The notes under the pieces: generated by a model
The model's database searches: none
Seen by the model: the letters and a program-made list of their open reading frames with translations, nothing else
What the model was told of the DNA's origin: nothing
Shown: positions 32,242-39,861 of the stretch, piece after piece
Numbering within the stretch: position 1 is the stretch's first letter
How the letters are laid out: each line of letters starts with the position of its first letter
Made by a program: the position numbers and the translations under genes
Assembly: GCA_913043285.1 (NCBI GenBank)
Contig: CAJWML010000026.1
Span: forward strand, 1-41,532
Direction: 5' to 3'
Source: CAKZNE01 sp002695025
Lineage (GTDB): Bacteria > Bacteroidota > Bacteroidia > Flavobacteriales > Schleiferiaceae
DNA: 41,532 bases

Positions 32242-32751
32242 ATGAAGAAGTTGAGTTTTGCCACTTTTGTTTTTCTAACCATCAACGCTTGCACTATGGC
32301 TCAGGAACCCCGCGTGGAAAGCAAAGCCTATGATGCTATGCTCAAAACGCTTTTGTCCCATTCCGTAAAGGAAGTTTCCGTAAAGGAAGCAGCCGCAATA
32401 AGCAATGCGGTGTTTATAGATACCCGGGAAAAGCAAGAGTACAATGTAAGCCACCTTAAAAATGCCGTATGGGTGGGGTATGATGATTTTGAAATGAGCC
32501 GGGTGGCCGGTATATCTAAACAAAGTAAAATAGTGGTATACTGCTCTGTAGGAGCACGCAGCGAGAAGGTAAGCCTGAAGTTAAAGGAGGCCGGTTATGA
32601 GGATGTTTCCAACCTTTATGGAGGCATTTTTGAATGGGTCAACCAGGAGCAGCCGGTATATAATGACAGCGGTAAAACCAATAAAATACATCCTTATAAC
32701 CGGCTTTGGGGGGTATGGCTTACCGAAGGAGAAAAGGATAAAGGAGAATAA
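32242..32751 (+). CDS. rhodanese-domain lipoprotein
   Basis: This is a 169-aa protein with start ATG at 32242; the open frame extends upstream into the tRNA, but the signal sequence starts here. The N-terminus KKLSFATFVFLTINAC contains a lipobox-like INAC, with C17 as possible lipid anchor. The rhodanese domain covers about 40-150: FIDTREKQEYNVSHLKNAV (58-76) and the active-site cysteine C101 in VVYCSVGARS. Such proteins carry sulfane sulfur on the cysteine. Here it would be periplasmic or membrane-anchored. The substrate is unknown. It has its own terminator and no operon partners. Confidence 0.85.
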   Translation: MKKLSFATFVFLTINACTMAQEPRVESKAYDAMLKTLLSHSVKEVSVKEAAAISNAVFIDTREKQEYNVSHLKNAVWVGYDDFEMSRVAGISKQSKIVVYCSVGARSEKVSLKLKEAGYEDVSNLYGGIFEWVNQEQPVYNDSGKTNKIHPYNRLWGVWLTEGEKDKGE

Positions 32752-32779
32752 AAAAAGCCCCGTATTTCGGGGCTTTTTT
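32751..32779. terminator. bidirectional terminator between rhodanese and T9SS genes
   Basis: AAAAAAGCCCCG (32751-32762) pairs perfectly with CGGGGCTTTTTT (32768-32779) over a 5-nt loop. It serves the convergent plus-strand rhodanese gene and minus-strand T9SS gene. Confidence 0.9.
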
Positions 32780-32798
32780 ATGCAAATCCTGATTCAGT

Positions 32799-34166
32799 TT
32801 ATTCTATAATCAGTTTAGAGCATTGTACGTATTGATTACTCTGCAGTGTAATCAGGTATACTCCTTCCGGTAGATCCAGGTTCACTTCCAACTCTGAGCT
32901 TGTACAATCAAAACTTTGAGCATGGAGCTGGCTACCATTCAGGTTAAATACCTGAATTTCAATTTTTTCGCCTTGCAGGGCAATACCGGGCTGCAAATGA
33001 AAATTGCCTTTGGAAGGATTGGGGTATAGGGTAAATGATGAAGATAGATCTTCATTTAGGCTAATAACACCATTAATATTAACAGTTACTGTATAATCAT
33101 AGGTAAAGGAACCATCCCTGAAGCGGAAATTCACCCGGTAAGGGCCTGCTCCTTTAAGACTGGCGTCAGGGTTCCATGTAAAAGTCCCGACCAGGGAATC
33201 CTGTTTCTTGAACTTCTGTACCGAAAAGCTGGCGTTGGAATTGGGCAATAAAAAAGGTTCCCCGGATGCTTGCAGTGATAGATTGGCATTGGTAAAACTG
33301 CTTGTCAGGCCCACTTCCAGAGTGTTGGTAGTTCCGGCCAGGAAGTCGGCTGTAGGGCCGGATGGAGTGGTTGTTACGTTATTGGGAGGAGCAATCATTA
33401 ACTGGGAGGTGTCGTCCACCACTATCAATTGCAATTCATGGTATGTCTCGGATTGTAAAGTACCTGTACTATTATCCCATTCCTCGGCAAAAATACCTAC
33501 CACGTACACTCCGGTTTGGGAAGGGTTCCAGCTCAGTACGCCCGTGTGTGGATCAATACTCAAGGTTCCACCGGGATTAGAGGGTGGAAAGGTGTAGCCC
33601 TGAATATAGCCCGTTGCGCCCAGGCTCCAGTGTATAGAATCACCATCCACATCATAGGGCATAAAGTCATAGGTCCAGAGAGAATCCTTGGGAAACTTTC
33701 CGACCGGATCATTTAAATACACCACAGTATTATTTGCATTGGGTGAAGTGTAACTGAATTTGGTGGTTATGGTACTTCCGATACCGAGGTTACTCATATT
33801 CAATATTGAAATACTAAGGCAGCAAGGGGTAACATACGATACCGTATAATCCACTGCAGGAGGAAGGCTTGTGCTTCCGGAAAAGATCAACCTTTCCATT
33901 ACCCTGGGAGTATCGGAAATAGTATCAGTACTAACCAAAGATACAGGTACACTGGCCTGAAAAGCCGTAGTAGCAGAAGAGACATCTAAATCCACCTGGG
34001 TAAAACCAAATGGAATGCCTCGCACATCTCGGTAGACATGAAGCTCAAATGTGGCTGTGCCGGTAGAATCAACGGACACATTGATGACCCCGCCCATGAT
34101 GTGAGAAGCAAAAGAGGGGGTGGAAATCGCAAAACCAAGTAATAGAGAAAGTAAGAGTTTAGGCAT
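32799..34166 (-). CDS. secreted protein with T9SS sorting domain
   Basis: This 455-aa protein has a signal peptide (PKLLLSLLLGFAISTPSFA). ASHIMGGVINV follows directly, a start seen in Bacteroidota surface proteins of the gliding or PKD type. Cadherin-like or Ig-like beta segments follow, including DPHTGVLSWNPSQTGVYVVG, which resembles putative Ig-fold repeats. The T9SS domain begins FTLYPNPSKGNFHLQPG and ends YVQCSKLIIE. It should be exported to the cell surface. It has no visible enzyme motif. It is monocistronic, with a strong terminator downstream. Confidence 0.85.
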   Translation of the reverse strand: MPKLLLSLLLGFAISTPSFASHIMGGVINVSVDSTGTATFELHVYRDVRGIPFGFTQVDLDVSSATTAFQASVPVSLVSTDTISDTPRVMERLIFSGSTSLPPAVDYTVSYVTPCCLSISILNMSNLGIGSTITTKFSYTSPNANNTVVYLNDPVGKFPKDSLWTYDFMPYDVDGDSIHWSLGATGYIQGYTFPPSNPGGTLSIDPHTGVLSWNPSQTGVYVVGIFAEEWDNSTGTLQSETYHELQLIVVDDTSQLMIAPPNNVTTTPSGPTADFLAGTTNTLEVGLTSSFTNANLSLQASGEPFLLPNSNASFSVQKFKKQDSLVGTFTWNPDASLKGAGPYRVNFRFRDGSFTYDYTVTVNINGVISLNEDLSSSFTLYPNPSKGNFHLQPGIALQGEKIEIQVFNLNGSQLHAQSFDCTSSELEVNLDLPEGVYLITLQSNQYVQCSKLIIE

Positions 34167-34322
34167 AATCCAGACTTTTTGGGTTAATTGCTATAAATTA
34201 ATAAAAATATAGATAAGCGCTGGCTTATAAACGTTAGAATGAGTAATTGTGAGGATAAACAATTTGCAAAAGGCTTGAAGCGGGTATGGACAGGAAGTGT
34301 AGAGAACAGTGCCCCAATAAAA

Positions 34323-34345
34323 AAAGCCGCTGTACCAGCGGCTTT
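34323..34345 (-). terminator. terminator downstream of tRNA-Leu(GAG)
   Basis: AAAGCCGCTG (34323-34332) pairs perfectly with CAGCGGCTTT (34336-34345) over a 3-nt loop. On the minus strand a TTTTTTT run follows. Confidence 0.85.
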
Positions 34346-34350
34346 CTATG

Positions 34351-34434
34351 TGCGCACGAGAAGACTCGAACTTCCACGCAACTGAATGCACCACCCCCTC
34401 AAGATGGCGTGTCTACCAATTCCACCACGTGCGC
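34351..34434 (-). tRNA. tRNA-Leu, anticodon GAG
   Basis: On the minus strand the acceptor GCGCACG pairs with CGTGCGC. The D arm reads GTGGAATTGGTAGACAC, and the anticodon loop CTTGAGG gives GAG. A long variable arm and the T arm GAAGTTCGAGTCTTC follow. The length is 84 nt. Its 5' third is nearly identical to tRNA-Leu(CAG) at 32048. Confidence 0.93.
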
Positions 34435-34485
34435 GGTTTTTAATTTCAGGCCTAATTTATAAATAAATAAAAAACCTGAAACTAA

Positions 34486-34513
34486 AAACAGCCCCGGAGG
34501 TTCGGGGCTGTTT
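34486..34513 (-). terminator. terminator or processing hairpin downstream of tRNA-Lys
   Basis: AAACAGCCCCG (34486-34496) pairs perfectly with CGGGGCTGTTT (34503-34513), with a T run on the minus strand. It lies between tRNA-Lys and tRNA-Leu(GAG), so tRNA-Leu may have its own promoter or depend on read-through. Confidence 0.75.
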
Positions 34514-34515
34514 GG

Positions 34516-34588
34516 TGATCCCTCTGGGGCTCGAACCCAGGACCCTCTCCTTAAAAGGGAGATGCTCTGCCAGCTGAGCTAAGGAATC
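34516..34588 (-). tRNA. tRNA-Lys, anticodon UUU
   Basis: On the minus strand the acceptor GATTCCT pairs with AGGGATC (one G-U), the D arm reads TAGCTCAGCTGGCAGAGCA, the anticodon loop CTTTTAA gives TTT, and the T arm CTGGGTTCGAGCCCCAG follows. The length is 73 nt. Confidence 0.94.
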
Positions 34589-34612
34589 ATCGGCTTTTTT
34601 CAAAAGCGGGTG

Positions 34613-34645
34613 CAAATATAAGGGCATTTCTAAAGCAATTACAAG
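34613..34645 (-). promoter_or_regulatory. promoter of tRNA-Lys
   Basis: On the minus strand, CTTG (34642-34645), a 21-bp spacer and TATATTTG (34613-34620) match the Bacteroidota consensus. The spacing is the same as at the tRNA-Leu(CAG) promoter. Confidence 0.7.
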
Positions 34646-34729
34646 CCCTTTCCTTAATTTTTTTTGAAAAGGTTTCCAAATTCCTAAAAGTCAGTTTCGT
34701 AATTCAGCAATACACCTTAATTTGGCGGT

Positions 34730-35242
34730 ATGAAAATCTCACTAATTGGCTATATGGGGGCGGGTAAGAGCTCGGTTGGGCAAATACTGGCGGTGGAAAT
34801 GGGACTGGATTTTTATGACCTCGATATGGAGATCGAAAAGTCGTCCGGTTATACCATTACTGAAACTATTTTCAATAAAGGCGAGCTGCATTTTCGCAAA
34901 CTGGAAAGAGAGCTGTTGGAAAACCTTCTCCAAAAAGACAATATGGTATTGAGCACAGGAGGTGGTACTCCCTGCTACTACGATAATATGGACCTCCTCA
35001 ATACATCCAGTTTCAGTGTTTACCTGAAATATGGTGTTATGGACCTGTACGCCAGGTTGGAAGGACACCAGTCGGAAAGACCGCTTATAGCTCACCTCAG
35101 CGGTGATGCCTTGCGGGAGTACATCGGAAAGCACTTATTTGAGCGTAACGGCTATTATGAAAGAGCGACTATGGTTTTACAGGCTAGGGACCTAACCCAT
35201 GAAGATATTGCTAATAAAATAAAAGAGTTTGTCAATGAATGA
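34730..35242 (+). CDS. aroK: shikimate kinase
   Basis: This 170-aa NMP-kinase-like enzyme phosphorylates shikimate at the 3-hydroxyl, the fifth step of the chorismate pathway. Walker A is GYMGAGKS (7-14), the shikimate-binding DLDMEIE is at 30-36, FRKLERELL follows and the GGG loop is LSTGGGTPCY (73-82). The lid region includes ERPLIAHL. The length is normal. Its last codons overlap the nitroreductase start by 8 bp (ATGAATGA). TTAATTTG lies 5 bp before the ATG and may be a near-leaderless promoter element, which is tentative. Confidence 0.95.
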   Translation: MKISLIGYMGAGKSSVGQILAVEMGLDFYDLDMEIEKSSGYTITETIFNKGELHFRKLERELLENLLQKDNMVLSTGGGTPCYYDNMDLLNTSSFSVYLKYGVMDLYARLEGHQSERPLIAHLSGDALREYIGKHLFERNGYYERATMVLQARDLTHEDIANKIKEFVNE

Positions 35243-35825
35243 ACAGATTACACATCTGCAAAAAATAATAGCTAACCGCAGAACCATTAAGCCGGATCAA
35301 TTTACCGGTGAAAAAGTAAATGACGAATTGATCAACCAAATACTGGAGGTAGCCAACTGGGCTCCGACCCATGGGTATACAGAGCCTTGGCGTTTTACGG
35401 TTTTTGCCGAAGAAGGCCTGGCCACACTTGGTGATTTCCTGGCGCGGCAGGATCAGCCTGACGTGAATGCTGAGGGCTTTAACCGTACCCGCTTTGACCG
35501 GCTAAGGAACCGGCCCCTGAAATGCTCTCACGTGATCGGTATTGGTATGAAACGAGGAAACAATCCCAAAGTGCCGGAAATAGAGGAAATATGTGCCGTA
35601 GCTATGGCCGTGCAAAATATGTGGTTGATGGCGCATACGCTTGGCCTGGGTGCCTACTGGAGTACAGGAGCCGCAGCATTTACAGACGAGATGCGCGATT
35701 TCTTTGGGCTGGAAGGAGACGATCGTTCCATGGGGCTGTTCTATATTGGCAAACCGGCTATGGAACATCCCAAAGGGCGCAGACTGTCACCTATCACGGA
35801 AAAGGTACATTGGGTTCGTTCCTGA
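35235..35825 (+). CDS. nitroreductase-family flavoprotein
   Basis: This 196-aa FMN-dependent oxidoreductase fits the nitroreductase fold. NRRTIKPDQF (about residues 12-21) contacts FMN phosphate, NWAPTHGYTEPWRF is the typical second motif, and LGLGAYWSTGA and GLFYIGKP complete it. ATG at 35235 is preferred to a TTG six bases upstream because it gives an 8-bp coupled overlap with aroK. The physiological substrate is unknown; the subfamily resembles YdjA-type small nitroreductases. It ends at a strong terminator. Confidence 0.88.
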   Translation: MNEQITHLQKIIANRRTIKPDQFTGEKVNDELINQILEVANWAPTHGYTEPWRFTVFAEEGLATLGDFLARQDQPDVNAEGFNRTRFDRLRNRPLKCSHVIGIGMKRGNNPKVPEIEEICAVAMAVQNMWLMAHTLGLGAYWSTGAAAFTDEMRDFFGLEGDDRSMGLFYIGKPAMEHPKGRRLSPITEKVHWVRS

Positions 35826-35846
35826 GCATGCCTTTTTTAAAAAATA

Positions 35847-35874
35847 AAAAGCCCCCGGATCTACGGGGGCTTTT
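35847..35874. terminator. bidirectional terminator
   Basis: AAAAGCCCCCG (35847-35857) pairs perfectly with CGGGGGCTTTT (35864-35874), loop 6 nt, between the convergent nitroreductase and T9SS genes. Confidence 0.9.
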
Positions 35875-35896
35875 CTATGTTTAGGAATAAACCTTA

Positions 35897-37345
35897 TTAT
35901 TCTATAATGATCTTTGAAACGGCAGTTCCATTGTCAGTTTGTACACGTACCCAGTAAAAGCCTGAAGCAATACCGGATATATTGATGGTGTTCCTTGCTT
36001 CGTTTGCTGTAACGCTTTTCACCACGCTGCCATTCACATTCATAATGTCAATATTGCGGGCCAGAGAGCCATCTCCGGTATTTATATTGATCTCATGACG
36101 GGCAGGGTTGGGATAAATTACCAGGTTGTTTACAGCGCTTTCATTCAGCCCAATATTGCCGTTGAACGCCATACGGATAGCTCCGATGTAGTAATAACCG
36201 ACACTGTTATTATTATTAGGGCCTGCAGTAGCGGTGATTTTTATAGTACCATCAGACTTAGGCATAACATTATACACCCAAACCATTTCAGGGCCAGGGT
36301 TGGAAACAGCTACGTTAAGATAGGCACTATCACTGTTCATACCTTCCGCAATGTATTTGGTTTCGCGGTTGTCACTGGCTACCCGTGATCCGTAAAAACC
36401 AAAATGATAAGTGGTATTGGGATCAAGGCCGGAGAAGGTAAAACCACCAGTAGTTTGATTACCACCTACGCCAGGTAGCATACTACCAAAGAAACTATCA
36501 CCGGTAGCGGTGCCAGGAAGAGAAGCGTTATTGGTAACACCTGCGGTATTGATCAGGTTAAAAGAATCGGTTACCGCTACAGAAATTGAACTGGTAAGAC
36601 CAGAGGTAGTAGTAAGATTGGTAACCGAGCCCGCTTCATAATCGGTAATATTATTCCAGGGAGCCGCACTGATAGTGGGCGCATCACCAAGATCAATATC
36701 AATCGTATCGGAAGCTGCCGGTATAGGGGTATAGGTCATTTGAATAGCCCCTATATAATAATAACCGGCTGAGTTATTATTGTTGGGACCTGCGGTAGCG
36801 GTTACCACAATACTACCGTCAGATTTAGGCTTAATACCATTAACCCAAACCGTATTGGGATCGGCTCCCATAGGGTCTAAGGTAGTGCTGTCTTTAGTAG
36901 CACCGTCCACAATGTATTTAGCCTCGCGATTATCGGAACCGGTTCCGCGGGAAGCGTACATGCCAAAATTGTAGGTCACGTTAACGTCAAGCCCGGTAAA
37001 GGTGACCCCCCCGGTTACCTCATTTCCCAAAACGGCAGGAAGCATACTTCCAAAGAAACTGTCTTTGGTAACGGTACCGGGTAACTCCGGATCATTGGAG
37101 ACACCTGCAGTATTGATACCGTTAAAGGAATCCGTTACCGCAATAGAAACCAATGTAGCTACTCCCTTGGAATCCATAAGGTTAGTAAGAGATCCTTTAC
37201 GGGCATCCGTAAGGTTATTCCAGGGGGGAGCGGTAATGTTACTGGAAGCCTGATCTCCAAAGTCTACACTTATGGTATCAGTCTGGCCATAGCCAGCTGT
37301 AACAGCTGTAAATAACGATAAAATAGCATAATAAACGTTTTTCAT
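35897..37345 (-). CDS. secreted T9SS protein with tandem duplicated domain
   Basis: This 482-aa protein has a signal peptide (KNVYYAILSLFTAVTAGYG). Two copies of a domain of about 185 residues follow, starting DTISVDFGD and DTIDIDLGD. Shared blocks are INTAGV, DSFFGSMLP, SDNRE-KYI and TATAGPNNNNS-GYYYIGAI. The T9SS domain starts LVIYPNPARHEININTGDG and ends TAVSKIIIE. The repeats look like beta-sandwich carbohydrate-binding modules, but no family is certain. Their high similarity points to a recent internal duplication. It is exported to the surface. The gene has its own terminator. Confidence 0.82.
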   Translation of the reverse strand: MKNVYYAILSLFTAVTAGYGQTDTISVDFGDQASSNITAPPWNNLTDARKGSLTNLMDSKGVATLVSIAVTDSFNGINTAGVSNDPELPGTVTKDSFFGSMLPAVLGNEVTGGVTFTGLDVNVTYNFGMYASRGTGSDNREAKYIVDGATKDSTTLDPMGADPNTVWVNGIKPKSDGSIVVTATAGPNNNNSAGYYYIGAIQMTYTPIPAASDTIDIDLGDAPTISAAPWNNITDYEAGSVTNLTTTSGLTSSISVAVTDSFNLINTAGVTNNASLPGTATGDSFFGSMLPGVGGNQTTGGFTFSGLDPNTTYHFGFYGSRVASDNRETKYIAEGMNSDSAYLNVAVSNPGPEMVWVYNVMPKSDGTIKITATAGPNNNNSVGYYYIGAIRMAFNGNIGLNESAVNNLVIYPNPARHEININTGDGSLARNIDIMNVNGSVVKSVTANEARNTINISGIASGFYWVRVQTDNGTAVSKIIIE

Positions 37346-37545
37346 AGAACAAGTTGTGTTAGGATTTACCCAGTAAATTTAATAATGTGTACCAAATACA
37401 CTAACTTTTTCAGGGATTTTTTCCAGCCCAAGGCCTTTTAGCCCTGTTTAAAGTGTGAGAACAACTTGATTTAAAGGCATTTCAACCAGGAAGTGTGTTC
37501 AATGGATTATTATTACTATTTTTACGAGTCAAAACATAAAAGTGC

Positions 37546-38247
37546 ATGAAAAGACTTATATTCTCATCCCTCGCAGTAATTGCAGTATGTGGCCTTTCGG
37601 CTCAGAACTTCCATTACCTGGCCGGTCCGCATATTGAAGAGGCCGGACTTGCTTCCGGGCAGACAACCAATAAAATAGAACTCCAGAAAAACGACAAGGG
37701 AACGGCAGTAACCTTTTCATGGGAGCTTTATTCTGCCGATACCATTAAACAATCCTCTAATGCCTCCGTGGATTTTGGCTTGTGTGATAATGTGGCCTGC
37801 TACAATTTTTTCACATCGGGCACTTTCAATATGGATCCCGTAAGTGGAACCTCCGAGCACGGAGAATTTAAATTGCAGTGCTTTACGGCTACCGGTGACC
37901 TTGAATTAAGAGTGAAGGTTCGGGTTTGGGATCAAAGCGAACCAGGTATTGAAGACACGGTAAGTTTTGTGTGGCGCACCGATAATTTTGTAAGTGTTCC
38001 TGAAGTAGCTTCCAATGAGCACAAACTAAAGTTATACCCTAACCCGGTAGTAAATACCCTGCATATAAGCAATAACATCAAGGCCAGTATGGTAAAAGTG
38101 TTTGATATAGTGGGTAACCAGGTTCATGCTGGCCCTATAGGCCCTTCCGCTAAAATTGATTTTTCAAACCTTCCGGCTGGAGTTTACCTTGTGGAACTGC
38201 GTGATGGTAAAAATCGCATTGCCCTGGAGAAAATAATCAAGCGATAA
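37546..38247 (+). CDS. small secreted protein with T9SS sorting domain
   Basis: This 233-aa protein has a signal peptide (KRLIFSSLAVIAVCGLSA). A single beta-rich domain of about 130 residues follows, with cysteines in FGLCDNVACYNFF. The T9SS domain begins LKLYPNPVVNTLHIS and ends ALEKIIKR. The domain resembles a small Ig or C2-like fold but has no recognised function. The 200-bp region upstream is AT-rich and should hold the promoter. Confidence 0.82.
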   Translation: MKRLIFSSLAVIAVCGLSAQNFHYLAGPHIEEAGLASGQTTNKIELQKNDKGTAVTFSWELYSADTIKQSSNASVDFGLCDNVACYNFFTSGTFNMDPVSGTSEHGEFKLQCFTATGDLELRVKVRVWDQSEPGIEDTVSFVWRTDNFVSVPEVASNEHKLKLYPNPVVNTLHISNNIKASMVKVFDIVGNQVHAGPIGPSAKIDFSNLPAGVYLVELRDGKNRIALEKIIKR

Positions 38248-38268
38248 AATTTGCTTTCTCATAAAATT

Positions 38269-38293
38269 AAAAGCCCCTCGATGAGGGGCTTTT
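38269..38293. terminator. bidirectional terminator
   Basis: AAAAGCCCCTC (38269-38279) pairs perfectly with GAGGGGCTTTT (38283-38293), loop 3 nt, with T runs on both strands. It lies between the T9SS and transporter genes and touches the transporter stop. Confidence 0.85.
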
Positions 38294-38294
38294 T

Positions 38295-39722
38295 TTATGC
38301 TGTGAAAAAGAAGTCCTGGAAGAAGTAACAATAAAGGGAAATGATAACCACACAAATAAGATTCAGTAGTATACCGCTCCGGGCCATCTGGTTCATACGG
38401 ATATAGCCGCTGCTGAACACAATAGCGTTAGGAGGCGTGGAAATGGGAAACATGAAGGCACAACTTGCGCCAACGGTAAGAGGCAAGGCCAGTTGCATTT
38501 CCGAAAGCCCCAGGTTACGGGCAATAACAAAGGAAACTGGTATAAATACTGAAACGAGGGCCACATTGCTCATTACTTCCGTCAGAAAAACAGAAAAGGC
38601 ACATACCAAAAGGATACTAAATAAGGCAGATTGTATGGGGCTATTGCTGATCCATTCACCTACCAGGTCCACAATATTGGTGACCTCTAATCCTTTGGCC
38701 AGGGAAATGCCCCCGCCAAATAACAGTAATATGCCCCAAGGGAGTTTTTTGGTATCCTTCCATACCAGTAAAGGTTCACCTTTTTCACTTCCGGAGGGCC
38801 AGGCAAACAGGGCAATAGAGGCAAAAATAGCGATAACCGGGTCTGATAAATTCTCCAAACCGGGAACAAGGCTTAGTTGTGCACGGAAGATCCATAATAA
38901 AGCAGCTCCCAGCATAACGATAAGCACGCGTTTTTCACCGCGCTGTATTCCTCCCATAGTCAACAGCTCTGTGGTGATCAGTTCCCGTATCCCTTTTAAG
39001 CGCTTAATGCGTATAGGGAAAATAAGGTGACTATTTATCCAATAGGTAAATATGAAAAGTATAGCGGACAGTGGAAGGGCAAAAAATAACCATTGGGCAA
39101 AAGAGAGTGCAGGCATATCACTTTCGGATACAATGCTGGCCAACACGAGGTTAGGAGGGGTGCCAATGAGGGTGGCTATTCCACCAATATTCGCAGCATA
39201 CGCAATACCCAACATAATGGTGAGGGCAAAATTCTGACCTCCGGAGTGGTCTTCAAACTGTTTGTTCAACAACTTTACCACGGACATGCCTATGGGGAGC
39301 ATCATTACAGCGGTGGCGGTATTGCTGATCCACATGGAAAGTAAAGCGGTAGCCAGCATGCTGCCCAGCACAATCCGGCTCGGTTTCTCCCCACTTATTT
39401 TCATAATATTCAGCGCAATTCTCTTATGAAGATTCCATTTTTCGATAGCCAGGCCCAGTATAAATCCGCCCAGGAAAAGATAGATAACCGGATTGGCATA
39501 GTTTGCCGTGGTATCCTTCAGGTTGAGTATGTCCAGCATGGGGAATAAAACAATGGGAAGAAGGGCAGTTACGCCTACCGGTAAAGCGCTGGTGATCCAC
39601 CATAATAGCATCCAGAGAAGCACCCCTATCATTCGTACCTGGGGATCGGCTATATCTCCTATTACCAAACAAAAAAGAAAGGCTACCGGGCCAGAGAGTA
39701 GTTTTAAAGTATTAACAGGCAA
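38295..39722 (-). CDS. DASS/SLC13-family sodium-coupled anion symporter
   Basis: This 475-aa inner-membrane transporter has about 11 hydrophobic helices. It carries the two family substrate motifs, GGIATLIGTPPNLVL and, near the C-terminus, ISTPPNAIVFSSG, which correspond to the SNT-type sites of dicarboxylate/sodium symporters. The likely substrate is a C4-dicarboxylate or sulfate, not decidable from sequence. The frame starts at TTG (39722); no in-frame ATG lies between the upstream stop codon and it, so TTG is the probable start. It is transcribed from the minus strand, downstream of clpC but behind clpC's terminator. Confidence 0.88.
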   Translation of the reverse strand: MPVNTLKLLSGPVAFLFCLVIGDIADPQVRMIGVLLWMLLWWITSALPVGVTALLPIVLFPMLDILNLKDTTANYANPVIYLFLGGFILGLAIEKWNLHKRIALNIMKISGEKPSRIVLGSMLATALLSMWISNTATAVMMLPIGMSVVKLLNKQFEDHSGGQNFALTIMLGIAYAANIGGIATLIGTPPNLVLASIVSESDMPALSFAQWLFFALPLSAILFIFTYWINSHLIFPIRIKRLKGIRELITTELLTMGGIQRGEKRVLIVMLGAALLWIFRAQLSLVPGLENLSDPVIAIFASIALFAWPSGSEKGEPLLVWKDTKKLPWGILLLFGGGISLAKGLEVTNIVDLVGEWISNSPIQSALFSILLVCAFSVFLTEVMSNVALVSVFIPVSFVIARNLGLSEMQLALPLTVGASCAFMFPISTPPNAIVFSSGYIRMNQMARSGILLNLICVVIISLYCYFFQDFFFTA

Positions 39723-39810
39723 ATTATATATTCTTTGAAATTAGGCTAAAATAGCATTTGTCAGGAATGTGAAAATGGAATCAAGTCATCCCAAGACCTT
39801 AAAAAAAGAA

Positions 39811-39833
39811 AGCCCCTGGAATTTCCAGGGGCT
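39811..39833 (-). terminator. terminator of clpC
   Basis: AGCCCCTGGAA (39811-39821) pairs perfectly with TTCCAGGGGCT (39823-39833). On the minus strand TTTCTTTTTTT follows. It lies 28 bp past the clpC stop. Confidence 0.85.
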
Positions 39834-39861
39834 CTTTAATCTAGCGCTATTTGGAAGGAAA

